The notes under the pieces: model-generated
Seen by the model: the letters and a program-made list of their open reading frames with translations, nothing else
Databases searched by the model: none
Told to the model about the DNA's origin: nothing
Translations under genes and position numbers: made by a program
Assembly (NCBI GenBank): GCA_009720755.1
Contig: WNKV01000003.1
Coordinates: 124,001 to 188,000 of the forward strand
Direction of reading: 5' to 3'
Length of the DNA: 64,000 nt
Source: Rhodoplanes serenus
Lineage (GTDB): Bacteria; Pseudomonadota; Alphaproteobacteria; Rhizobiales; Xanthobacteraceae
Shown: positions 56,468 to 64,000 of the stretch, in pieces
Numbering within the stretch: the stretch's first letter is position 1
Layout of the letters: every line of letters begins with the position of its first letter

Positions 56468-57721
56468 TCAGGTTTCCAGAGGCAGCCCGATATACTGCTC
56501 GGCCAGGGCCGCCTGGGCGGTCGGCGAGGCACACAGGTGATCGAACTCGTTCTGATTCACCCGGGTGTCGAAGCCGTCCTGCTCGGGGAAGACATGCAGG
56601 AGCCGCGTCAGCCACCAGGACAGCCGCTCCGCCCCCCAGACCCGCCGCAACGTAGTCTCCGAGTAGGAGTCGAGCCAGCGATCATCGCCGGCCTTGAAGT
56701 GGGCGACGAGGGCGCGCTGGAGATAGAACACGTCCGAGACGGCGAGATTGAGCCCCTTGGCCCCGGTCGGCGGCACGATGTGGGCGGCATCGCCGGCCAG
56801 GAACAGCCGTCCATAGCGCATCGGCTCGGCCACGAAGCTGCGCAGCGGCGCGATCGACTTCTCGATCGACGGCCCGGTGGCGATGCGGTCGGCGAGCGGC
56901 TTGGGAAACCGGGCCTTCAGCTCGGCCCAGAATCGGTCGTCCGGCCAGTCGGCCAGATCGGTGCCGATCGGGCACTGGACGTAGTAGCGCGACAGCATCG
57001 GCGAGCGCTGGGAGGCGAGCGCGAAGCCGCGCTCGTGCTGGGCATAGATGATGTCGTCGAGCGGCGGCGTCTCCGACATGATGCCGAGCCAGCCGAACGG
57101 ATAGGCGCGCTCGAAGGTGCGCAGGACGTCGGCCGGGATGCTCTGCCGCGAGACGCCGTGGAAGCCGTCGCAGCCCGCCACGACGTCGCAGTCGATGCGG
57201 TGAGCGATGCCGTCCCGGGTGAAGGTGACGAAGGGCGAGTCGCTGGTGACGTCGTGCAGGCGGACATCGGCGGCGCCCTCGACGAGCTCGCCGCCGCGTT
57301 TCTCGCAAGCCGCATAGAGGTCCTGGGTGATGGCGGTCTGGCCGTACGCCATCATCTTGCGGCCGGTGTGCTTGTGGGTGTCGATGAGGAACGGCGCCCG
57401 ATCCTGCCAGGCGATCACGGTGCCGTCGTGCGGCTTGCCCTCGCGGTCCATGCGGTCGCCGAGCCCGACGTCCCGCAGGAGCCGAACGGTGCCCTCCTCC
57501 AGCACGCCGGCGCGGATGCGCGACAGGACGTGCGCCTTGGTCTGGCGCTCCACCACGATGCTGTCGACGCCGCCGAGATGCAGCATGTGCGAGAGGAGAA
57601 GGCCGGCGGGGCCGCCGCCGATCACGGCGACCCGGGTGCGGTGGCGAACCGCTGCTCCCGTGTGGCGGCGCGATGGTCGCGGGGCGGCCGGGGAGGCGGG
57701 GGAGCTGCCGTTCTGCGCCAT
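56468..57721 (-). CDS. pobA: 4-hydroxybenzoate 3-monooxygenase
   Basis: FAD/NADPH enzyme that converts 4-hydroxybenzoate to protocatechuate. 417 residues; about 27 N-terminal residues (Ser/Ala/Pro-rich) precede the usual start, and no better start is available. VAVIGGGPAGLLLS (FAD), VLSRIRAGVLEEG, YGQTAITQDL, GCDGFHGVSRQSIPA, YPFGWLGIM, SRYYVQCPI (active-site Tyr201 equivalent), KSIAPLRSF, GDAAHIVPPTGAKGLNLA and AEQYIGLP (Tyr385 equivalent) are all present. 10 bases after ligB, so one pobA-ligAB operon read in the order ligA-ligB-pobA. Confidence 0.96.
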   Translation of the reverse strand: MAQNGSSPASPAAPRPSRRHTGAAVRHRTRVAVIGGGPAGLLLSHMLHLGGVDSIVVERQTKAHVLSRIRAGVLEEGTVRLLRDVGLGDRMDREGKPHDGTVIAWQDRAPFLIDTHKHTGRKMMAYGQTAITQDLYAACEKRGGELVEGAADVRLHDVTSDSPFVTFTRDGIAHRIDCDVVAGCDGFHGVSRQSIPADVLRTFERAYPFGWLGIMSETPPLDDIIYAQHERGFALASQRSPMLSRYYVQCPIGTDLADWPDDRFWAELKARFPKPLADRIATGPSIEKSIAPLRSFVAEPMRYGRLFLAGDAAHIVPPTGAKGLNLAVSDVFYLQRALVAHFKAGDDRWLDSYSETTLRRVWGAERLSWWLTRLLHVFPEQDGFDTRVNQNEFDHLCASPTAQAALAEQYIGLPLET

Positions 57722-57731
57722 GGCTGGATCG

Positions 57732-58574
57732 CTAGGCGGCCGCGAGCGAGATGAGGCCCATGCCGGTCGTCATCGGGGCGTAGTAGTTGAGGTGCTTGCG
57801 CTCGACCGCACCGCCCGCCAGGGCGCCGCGCATGACCAGCCACATGATCAGCTCGACCGATTCGGCGCCGGCCGCCGCCATGATCTCTTCGTGCGTCATC
57901 CGGCACAGCTCCTCCGGATCACGCGCGATCAGGTCGAGCCAGCGGCGATCGAACGTCTCGCTGAGATGGCCGAAGCGCTCGCCATGGAGCTGATGCGACA
58001 TGCCGCCGGTGCCGACGACGACCACCTTGAGGTCCTCCGGATAGGAGGCGACGGCGCGGCCGATGGCCTGTCCGAGCCGGAAGCAGCGGCGCGCCGTCGG
58101 CAGCGGATGCTGGATGACGTTGACGACGATCGGCACCACCCGAACGGCCCAGTCGGGATCGTGCGAGAACAGCAGCGGCAGCGGCGCCATCATGCCGTGG
58201 TCGACCTTCATCTCCTGACAGACGGTCAGATCGAATTCGTCGTAGATCACCGCCTTGGCGATGTGCCAGGACAGGTCGGCGTCACCTTTCACGGGCGGCA
58301 GCGGCCGGGTGCCGAAGCCTTCGTCGGCCTGCTCGTAGATGTCGCGGACGCCGATCGCGAAGGTCGGCACGCGATCGAGGCTGAAGTCGGAGCCGTGATC
58401 GTTGTAGACCACGACGGCGACGTCCGGCCTCACCGTGTCGCGCAGCCATTCCCTCACGGGCACGTAGCCGTCGAAGAGCGGCTTCCAATCCGGGTCCTCG
58501 AACTTGCGGCCGTCGTAGGCGGGGCCGAAGCTCGGCACGTGGCTGCTGCCGATTCCGGCGACGATCTTGGCCAT
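57732..58574 (-). CDS. ligB: protocatechuate 4,5-dioxygenase beta (catalytic) subunit
   Basis: 280 residues. Extradiol class III dioxygenase. The Fe(II) ligands correspond to His12 (GSSHVPSF), His60 (YNDHGSDF) and Glu241 (AESVELIM), with catalytic His194 (GMSHQLHG), matching LigB's His12/His61/Glu242/His195. Opens protocatechuate to 4-carboxy-2-hydroxymuconate-6-semialdehyde. 31 bases after ligA. ligC and the hydratase/aldolase genes needed afterwards are not in the window. Confidence 0.95.
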   Translation of the reverse strand: MAKIVAGIGSSHVPSFGPAYDGRKFEDPDWKPLFDGYVPVREWLRDTVRPDVAVVVYNDHGSDFSLDRVPTFAIGVRDIYEQADEGFGTRPLPPVKGDADLSWHIAKAVIYDEFDLTVCQEMKVDHGMMAPLPLLFSHDPDWAVRVVPIVVNVIQHPLPTARRCFRLGQAIGRAVASYPEDLKVVVVGTGGMSHQLHGERFGHLSETFDRRWLDLIARDPEELCRMTHEEIMAAAGAESVELIMWLVMRGALAGGAVERKHLNYYAPMTTGMGLISLAAA

Positions 58575-58605
58575 GCCTCATCTCTCCCTGTTGTTCGCCG
58601 GCCGG

Positions 58606-58986
58606 TCAGCGCGCGCCCTTGGCGCCGCGCGTCTCGAGGAACTGCTCGTAGGTCTCGCCGCGCATCTGCGCGCCCATGTGGTACAGGCCGGAGCCGGTGG
58701 CGGCGCCGAGCTTGTAGATGTAGTAGATGTTGCCGCCGTGGTGCTTGGTGAGCGCCAGCCAGTCGCGTCGGCGGATCGCGTCCTTCTGGGCCTCCGTCAG
58801 GCCGTATCGCGCCATGTAGGCTTCTTCATCCTTCTTGAAGGCTTCCCGGTTCTGCGGGTCCGTCAGCGAGTAGGCGAGCTTGTTCAGCTCGAAGCCGACG
58901 CGCGACCGTGTGTGGTCGAAGATGTAGGTGCCGGGAATGCCCCAGTCGCTGAGGCCAGCTTGTGGTCCGTCCTTCTTCTCGTCCAT
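58606..58986 (-). CDS. ligA: protocatechuate 4,5-dioxygenase alpha subunit
   Basis: 126 residues. Helical LigA subunit that closes over the LigB active site: GTYIFDHTRSRVGFELNKLA, then NREAFKKDEEAYMARYGL and KDAIRRRDWLALTKHHGGNI. The normal length for the family is about 140. First gene of the ligA-ligB-pobA operon, divergent from the LysR gene 98 bases away. Confidence 0.95.
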   Translation of the reverse strand: MDEKKDGPQAGLSDWGIPGTYIFDHTRSRVGFELNKLAYSLTDPQNREAFKKDEEAYMARYGLTEAQKDAIRRRDWLALTKHHGGNIYYIYKLGAATGSGLYHMGAQMRGETYEQFLETRGAKGAR

Positions 58987-59064
58987 CTGCGGTCCTCCGT
59001 GAGACGCTGCCCGCGCTTGACAGAAGCCTAACGGCGGTCCCTACACTGAGCCATTCCCGCAACG

Positions 59065-59079
59065 GAATTCGTCGAATTC
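59065..59079. promoter_or_regulatory. paired GAATTC motif between ligA and lysR
   Basis: GAATTC-gtc-GAATTC, a 15-bp palindrome in the 98-base divergent region, just upstream of the LysR start. Candidate regulator site, perhaps part of a longer LysR-type T-N11-A box (TTC-N9-GAA type). By eye only. Confidence 0.35.
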
Positions 59080-59084
59080 TCCTC

Positions 59085-60026
59085 ATGAATGATGGCGACA
59101 TCAGCCTGCGCCACCTCAAGCTGCTCGCGCTTCTGTTGGAGGTGCGCAGCCTCACCAAGGCGGCCGTCATCCTGGAGACCACGCAGCCGACGGTGAGCAA
59201 GATGCTGGCGCGGCTGCGTGCACATTTCGGTGATCCGCTGCTGGTGCGCGTCGGGCTGGGGATGGAGCCGACGCCGCGCGCCGCCGAGCTCGCCGAGCCG
59301 CTGCGGGGGCTGCTCGCGGTATCTGATCACCTCAAGTCGGCGACTGCTGCCTTCGACCCGGCGACGTCCACCCGTGAATTCCGCGTGCTGGTCAGCGAGG
59401 TCGGCATGGTGCATCTCGTGCCGCAGATCATGACCGCGCTCGAGCGCGCCGGTGGTGGCCTGCGGTTACGCGCGGTTCCGCTCGATGCGCGCCATGTCTC
59501 CGCCAAGCTGGAGAGCGGCGAGGCGGACGTGGCGCTCGGCACCTTCCCGGGCGAGATCGGCGGTCTCCAGCGCCAGAAGCTCTATGTCGACCCCTATGTC
59601 AGTGTCGTGCGCCGCGATCATCCGCGCCGCGATCTGCTGTCGCGGCTCGATGCCTTCCTGGCGGAGCGCCACATCCTGGTCACCGGCTCCAGCACCGGAC
59701 ACGCGGCGCACCAGCAGCTCGAGCGCGAGATGACCGCACGGCTCGCGCCCGAGAGCATCCGGCTCCGCGTGCCGAACTTCGTGAGCTGTGCATTCGTGGC
59801 GAGCCGGACCGAGGCGATCGGCACCATGCCGGCACGGCTCGCCTCCTATCTGATCGGAGATTTGCCGCTCGCCGTCATCGAGCCGCCGTTCCCGCTGCCG
59901 CGCATCGAGATCTCGCAGGTGTGGCACGAGCGCGTCCATCACGACGCGGGGCATCGCTGGCTGCGTGGCCGCATCTTCCAACTGTTCCGGTCGCGCCGCC
60001 GCGGCGAGGCCGACTGCGAACCCTGA
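59085..60026 (+). CDS. LysR-family transcriptional regulator
   Basis: 313 residues. N-terminal HTH (LTKAAVILETTQPTVSKMLA, RLRAHFGDPLLVR) and a substrate-binding domain with EFRVLVSEVGMVHLVPQ and ESGEADVALG. Lies between the divergent ligA-ligB-pobA operon and the dehalogenase gene, so it probably responds to a 4-hydroxybenzoate or halo-hydroxybenzoate, or to a cleavage intermediate, and activates either or both. Confidence 0.92.
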   Translation: MNDGDISLRHLKLLALLLEVRSLTKAAVILETTQPTVSKMLARLRAHFGDPLLVRVGLGMEPTPRAAELAEPLRGLLAVSDHLKSATAAFDPATSTREFRVLVSEVGMVHLVPQIMTALERAGGGLRLRAVPLDARHVSAKLESGEADVALGTFPGEIGGLQRQKLYVDPYVSVVRRDHPRRDLLSRLDAFLAERHILVTGSSTGHAAHQQLEREMTARLAPESIRLRVPNFVSCAFVASRTEAIGTMPARLASYLIGDLPLAVIEPPFPLPRIEISQVWHERVHHDAGHRWLRGRIFQLFRSRRRGEADCEP

Positions 60027-60186
60027 CAATTCCATCCGCGCATTCGATCCATTCCAAACGGCGTCTCGGCAAGTTCGCGGCGCTCGGAAATCATCGTTCC
60101 CGCAGTGGACGCGGGCATTGTCTCCGCCCGGTCGCCAGCGCGGTGGCGGCTCGCGTCCCGGACCGCGAAGGTCGGGACCAGGATCG

Positions 60187-63100
60187 ATGCAGCTCTTCTC
60201 GCATGCGAAGCGTCCGGTGCATCTCGGGCCGTATCCGTCCGAACGGCTCGGCCGCACCACCGACATGCCGGATCTCGGGCGGGTCGCCGGCGACGGCACG
60301 TTGAGCCCGACGGACGGGGCGGGCGGACTTGCCGACGCGATGAGCGAGTTTCTCTGCGCGCTCGATGCCGTGCGGCAGGGCGACCGCAATGCGGCCGCGG
60401 CCGAGATTCCGGACGATCCCGACGAGCGGGCGCGGCACCTCAAGGCGGCCGGCTACTTCCTCGACAGCGCGCTGGTCGGGATTTGCCGCCTGGACGCGGT
60501 CCACCGGCTCCCCCGCCGCATCGAGCATCCGGACTTGCGCACCGTTTCCTACCAGGCCTCCGAGGAGAAGCTCCGGCTGCGCTTCAATCCGAGCGCGGTG
60601 ATCCGGCAGATGCAGCGGTCCTTGGTCCTGACCGATGCCGGCATCACGCATCACACCCACGCGATCGTGTTCATGGTCGAGCATCCGCGCGATCCGGCGG
60701 TCGACGAGCCGGGCGCGGAGTGGATCGTCGGCTTGCAGGGCTGGCGCGCCGCCCTGCGCAGCGCCGAGACCGCGACGGTGCTGGCCAACTACCTGCGCAT
60801 CCTCGGCTACGATGCGTGCAGCCATTCGGCGACGACGACCGATGTCGATCTGCACCGGCTCGCGGTGTCGGCCGGGCTCGGGCGCGTGACGAGCCGGGGC
60901 ACCGTGGTCAATCCGTTCATCGGCAGCCGCTTCGGCCTCGCCGCCGTGACCACCACGATGGCGCTGGCGCCGGATGCGCCATTGCGTCGCCAGAGCCTCG
61001 GCGATCGCCTGCGGGCCCAGGGGCCGGGCTGGTGGATCGGCTGGGCGAGCCCGAAGACGGCGCGCAACCGCCTGGAGTTCGCCCGGCGCGCCTTCAAGGA
61101 CAGCCGCTTCCCGGTGGAGACACTGAAGCGGGTCGATCGTCCGACCACGTTCATCGACGAGGAGCGCATCCCGCGCAGCCCGAAGAGCAGCGAGTTCTTC
61201 CTGCGCGCCGCCTTCGGGGATCTGGGCAAGGCGGCGCAGGACGCCTCCAAGGACGGCTTCTCGGTCGCCAAGGCGCCGCTCGCCGCCGCACTGCGGCTCG
61301 CCCTCAACGTCTATTCGCTGCTCCAGCGCGGCGAGCCGGCGGGCGCGCCGGCGGCAGGCCACGACGATCCCGTCCGCAATGCCGACACCGTCAAGGCCAC
61401 CATGCACTGGCTCGGCGCCGACCTCGCCGGCGTGTCGCGGGCGCCCGCCTGGGTCTGGTACTCGCACCGCCAAGACGGGACCGAGATGCCGGTCGCGCAT
61501 CCGCTCGCGGTCTCGGTGATGATCGACCAGGGCCACGAGACCATGGAGGGGGCCTCCGGCGACGACTGGATCTCCAGCGCCCAGTCGATGCGCACCTACA
61601 TGCGGGCCGGCCTCGTCTGCGGCGTCGTCGGCCGGCATCTGCGCCGCCTCGGCTTCTCGGCGACGGCCCATTCGGCCGCCGACAGCGACGTGATCCAGAC
61701 GCCGCTGGTGCTGCTCGCCGGTCTCGGCGAGGTCAGTCGCATCGGCGACATCATCCTCAACCCATTCCTCGGGCCGCGGCAGAAGACCGGCATTCTGACC
61801 ACCGACTTTCCGATGCGTCCCGACCAGCCGATCGACTTCGGCTTGCAGACGTTCTGCGGCTCCTGCAACAAGTGCGCGCGCGAATGCCCCTCGGGCGCGA
61901 TCTCGTCCGGCCCCAAGGTGATGTTCAACGGCTACGAGATCTGGAAGGCCGACGTCGAGAAGTGCACGCGCTATCGCATGACCAACATGGGCGGCTCGAT
62001 GTGCGGCCGCTGCATGAAGACCTGCCCGTGGAATCTCGCCGGGCTGGTCCGCGAGGCGCCGTTCCGCTGGGCCGCCATGAATCTGCCGTGGGCGGCGCGG
62101 TGGATCGCCCGCCTGGACGACGCGCTCGGTCGCGGGCGCATCAACCCGGCCAAGAAATGGTGGTGGGACGTCACCAACGACGGCACCGGCAAGATCGTGC
62201 AGGCGGCGGAGATCAACCGGCGTGGACTGAACACGCATATCGATCTGAAGTACGAGGACCAGACGCTCGCGGCCTATCCGGCGCCATTGGTGCCGCCGCC
62301 GCTGCCGGCGCCGTTCCCGATCGATCGCGAGGCCGGCATCGCCGCCTACCGGCAGCTCCTCAGCCCGCAGGAGCACCAGGATCGGATCGCCCGCGGCGAG
62401 ACCGAAGGGCTGGTGCCCGGCCCGCGCCCGCTCGACGGGGCGCCGCCCGTCATCGTCGCCGAGGTCGGCCGTCGCTGGACCAGCTCCGCCGACGGCAAGA
62501 TCGATCTGTTCGAGATCGTGTCGCGCGACGGCGCGCCGCTGCCGCCGTTCGAGGCCGGCGCCCATATCGACGTGACGGTGACGCCCCAGTACATCCGCCA
62601 GTTCAGCCTGGCCGGTGATCCGGCCGACACCAGCCGGTATCTGGTCGGCGTGCTGCGCGAGGATCTGGGGCGGGGCGGCTCGATCAAGATCCATCAGATG
62701 CTCAAGCCCGGCACCCCGGTGGTGATCTCGCGCCCGCGCAATCATTTCCCGTTGGTCCGTGATGCGCGCCGTCATCTTCTGCTCGCCGGCGGCATCGGCG
62801 TCACCCCGTTGGTCGCCATGGGCCACGCGCTGCATCGCGCGGGCGCCGACTTCACTTTATATTATAAGGCGCGGACCCGCGCCCAGGCGGCGTTCGTTGC
62901 CGAGCTGGAAGCGGTGCCGTGGGCCCGGCGGGTGCACTTTCGGTTCAGCGACGAGTGCCGGCTGAACGTCGCCGACGTGCTCACCGGCTATCGGCCGGGC
63001 GATCATCTCTACACCTGCGGACCGGCGGCGTTCATGGATGCGGTGTTCGGGGCGGCGCTGGCCCTCGGCTGGCACGAGGACGCCCTGCATCGCGAGTACT

Positions 63101-63399
63101 TCTCGGTCCCCGAGGCCAAGGCGTACGACAACCACCCGTTCACGCTGGAGCTGAAGCGGACCGGGCGGTCCATCGTGGTGCCGGCCGACAAGGCGGCGAC
63201 CGCGGCGCTGCGCGAGGCCGGCGTCACGGTGGACGTCAAGTGCAGCGACGGGCTGTGCGGCGTCTGCAAGGTGCCGTGTCTGGAGGGCGAGATCGAGCAT
63301 CGCGATTACGTGCTCAGCAAGAGCCAGCGAGCCACCCACATGATCCTGTGCTGCTCGCGGGCGAAGCAGCCGGACGGAACCATCGTGGTGGATCTGTAG
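60187..63399 (+). CDS. rdhA: self-sufficient catabolic reductive dehalogenase (RdhA-reductase fusion, BhbA/NpRdhA-like)
   Basis: 1,070 residues, no Tat signal, so cytoplasmic. Residues 1-640: cobalamin- and 2x[4Fe-4S]-containing RdhA. Cluster motifs: CGSCNKCARECPSGAI (Cys557, 560, 563, 567), then Cys593 and CGRCMKTCPW (606, 609, 613). The residues Tyr471, Lys533 and Arg597 keep the 62- and 64-residue spacings of the NpRdhA active-site Tyr426/Lys488/Arg552 (numbers from memory). Residues 750-1070: phthalate-dioxygenase-reductase-like module: FMN RQFSLAGDP (804 on), NAD LLLAGGIGVTP (865 on), plant-type [2Fe-2S] Cys1019, 1024, 1027, 1055. Together these allow NAD(P)H-driven removal of halogen from aromatics. 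It lies with lysR, ligAB and pobA. Confidence 0.95.
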   Translation: MQLFSHAKRPVHLGPYPSERLGRTTDMPDLGRVAGDGTLSPTDGAGGLADAMSEFLCALDAVRQGDRNAAAAEIPDDPDERARHLKAAGYFLDSALVGICRLDAVHRLPRRIEHPDLRTVSYQASEEKLRLRFNPSAVIRQMQRSLVLTDAGITHHTHAIVFMVEHPRDPAVDEPGAEWIVGLQGWRAALRSAETATVLANYLRILGYDACSHSATTTDVDLHRLAVSAGLGRVTSRGTVVNPFIGSRFGLAAVTTTMALAPDAPLRRQSLGDRLRAQGPGWWIGWASPKTARNRLEFARRAFKDSRFPVETLKRVDRPTTFIDEERIPRSPKSSEFFLRAAFGDLGKAAQDASKDGFSVAKAPLAAALRLALNVYSLLQRGEPAGAPAAGHDDPVRNADTVKATMHWLGADLAGVSRAPAWVWYSHRQDGTEMPVAHPLAVSVMIDQGHETMEGASGDDWISSAQSMRTYMRAGLVCGVVGRHLRRLGFSATAHSAADSDVIQTPLVLLAGLGEVSRIGDIILNPFLGPRQKTGILTTDFPMRPDQPIDFGLQTFCGSCNKCARECPSGAISSGPKVMFNGYEIWKADVEKCTRYRMTNMGGSMCGRCMKTCPWNLAGLVREAPFRWAAMNLPWAARWIARLDDALGRGRINPAKKWWWDVTNDGTGKIVQAAEINRRGLNTHIDLKYEDQTLAAYPAPLVPPPLPAPFPIDREAGIAAYRQLLSPQEHQDRIARGETEGLVPGPRPLDGAPPVIVAEVGRRWTSSADGKIDLFEIVSRDGAPLPPFEAGAHIDVTVTPQYIRQFSLAGDPADTSRYLVGVLREDLGRGGSIKIHQMLKPGTPVVISRPRNHFPLVRDARRHLLLAGGIGVTPLVAMGHALHRAGADFTLYYKARTRAQAAFVAELEAVPWARRVHFRFSDECRLNVADVLTGYRPGDHLYTCGPAAFMDAVFGAALALGWHEDALHREYFSVPEAKAYDNHPFTLELKRTGRSIVVPADKAATAALREAGVTVDVKCSDGLCGVCKVPCLEGEIEHRDYVLSKSQRATHMILCCSRAKQPDGTIVVDL

Positions 63400-63418
63400 C
63401 GGGCGACGGAGGTGAGCG

Positions 63419-63438
63419 GGCGGCGCCTTGGCGCCGCC
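63419..63438 (+). terminator. hairpin after rdhA
   Basis: GGCGGCGCC-TT-GGCGCCGCC, a 9-bp GC stem 20 bases after the dehalogenase stop. No U-run; may only attenuate readthrough into the transporter gene. Confidence 0.4.
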
Positions 63439-63582
63439 GAGACATGTCCGGGTCGGTGATCCGGGCGCCCAGACGAGCCGGCGGCGCACGACGCTCCTCT
63501 GGGGCGCCGGGCGGGCGCCGTCGTACGGGCGTCGTCGTGACGATCATCGAAAATCAAACAACACTGAAAGGGAGGACTCACG

Positions 63583-64000
63583 ATGACAGCAACGCGGATC
63601 TCGAGGCGCCGGTTCATCGCCGCGGGGGCAGGGCTGATGGCGCTCTCCGCCGCGCCGGCAAGGGCTTCGCCGCTCGCCGGCAAGACCATCCGGATCGTCT
63701 ACCCGTTCGCGGCCGGCAACACCGGCGACGCGGTGGCCCGCATCCTGGCGGACCAGCTCCAGCGCAGCCTGGGTGCGGTGGTGTTCGTCGAAAATCGTGC
63801 CGGCGCCGCCGGCCGCACCGGCACCCAGTCGGTGATTCGGTCGGAGCCCGACGGGACCACGCTGCTGCTGGCGCCGCTGCCGGTCATCTCCATCTATCCG
63901 CACTCCTACGACAAGCTCGGCTACGATCCGTTCACCGAGCTACAGCCGATCTCCCAGGTCGTGCTGTTCGACATCGCCTTCGTGTCGGGGCCGAAGCCGG
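63583..64000 (+). CDS. tripartite tricarboxylate transporter (Bug-family) substrate-binding protein, partial
   Basis: Runs off the window; 139 residues seen of a usual 320 or so. GGGAGGA lies upstream of the ATG. Tat-like signal ISRRRFIAAGAGLMAL ending APARA, then the Bug/TctC fold: KTIRIVYPFAAGNTGDAVAR, QLQRSLGAVVFVENRAGAAG, TGTQSVIRSEPDGTTLLL, PHSYDKLGYDPFTEL and QPISQVVLFDIAFVSG. Bug proteins bind small carboxylates in the periplasm. Directly after rdhA, it is a good candidate for capturing the halogenated aromatic acid. Confidence 0.93.
   Translation, partial: MTATRISRRRFIAAGAGLMALSAAPARASPLAGKTIRIVYPFAAGNTGDAVARILADQLQRSLGAVVFVENRAGAAGRTGTQSVIRSEPDGTTLLLAPLPVISIYPHSYDKLGYDPFTELQPISQVVLFDIAFVSGPKP

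Noticed and set aside
60187-62100. Epoxyqueuosine reductase (QueG) as an alternative for the N-terminal half
   Set aside because: QueG is about 350-380 residues and stands alone. This domain is about 640 residues, has the NpRdhA-like Tyr/Lys/Arg spacing and is fused to a reductase module.
60091-62835. 914-codon open frame antisense to the dehalogenase
   Set aside because: Same reason: antisense shadow of a GC-rich gene with strong domain evidence on the plus strand.

Overview
The window is GC-rich (codon third positions almost all G or C). It carries tRNA-Trp, secE, nusG, rplK and rplA in the order usual for Alphaproteobacteria. Together with small exported proteins, a BigR/SqrR-type regulator, LigAB ring cleavage and a type IB topoisomerase, this points to an alphaproteobacterium, probably Hyphomicrobiales. 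I cannot name a genus. No integrase, transposase or CRISPR array is visible.

Layout. (1) 1-11,377: alpha/beta hydrolase, tRNA-Trp, a small block of membrane and exported proteins, then secE-nusG, an inserted nadA-nadB pair, and rplK-rplA ending at a strong hairpin. rplJL-rpoBC, which normally follow, are not in the window. (2) 11,551-12,885: an acidic small protein and an orphan CoxM-type FAD subunit. (3) 13,371-33,555, all on the minus strand: about 19 genes for a sugar- or inositol-based product. They encode inositol-3-phosphate synthase, a histidine phosphatase, a nucleotidyltransferase, two methyltransferases, a PIG-L deacetylase, an acetyltransferase-like protein, two extended SDRs, a cobalamin-binding radical SAM enzyme, a phosphopentomutase, an apparently circularly permuted glycoside hydrolase and seven glycosyltransferases (four CgeB-like, two GT4, one GT9-like). 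Ten junctions use 4-nt stop/start overlaps. No membrane, export or polymerase protein is present. (4) 33,670-44,843: small hypotheticals, a 1,179-residue NfnAB-like fusion with a divergent GntR regulator, a BigR/SqrR-type repressor, an HPF-cold-shock fusion, topoisomerase IB and a Crp/Fnr regulator. (5) 44,975-49,753: a complete Liv-type ABC transporter. (6) 49,799-56,416: a fumarylpyruvate-hydrolase-like protein, an exported protein, a phosphate cassette (DUF47-Pit-Nudix) with a candidate Pho box, a GlcG/HbpS-like protein, galE and waaC. (7) 56,468-64,000: pobA, ligB and ligA, divergent from a LysR regulator, then a self-sufficient cytoplasmic reductive dehalogenase (RdhA fused to an FMN/2Fe-2S reductase) and a tripartite tricarboxylate (Bug) binding protein cut by the window end.

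How the genes work together. The right end reads as a short route from a halogenated 4-hydroxybenzoate to ring cleavage: Bug uptake, reductive dehalogenation with NAD(P)H electrons, 3-hydroxylation by PobA to protocatechuate, and 4,5-cleavage by LigAB. The 20-kb cluster looks like a cytoplasmic pathway that makes an inositol-containing, methylated or acylated oligosaccharide-like molecule. Its enzyme set partly resembles mycothiol synthesis but lacks the cysteine ligase. Both the radical SAM enzyme and the dehalogenase need cobalamin, so the host must make or import B12.
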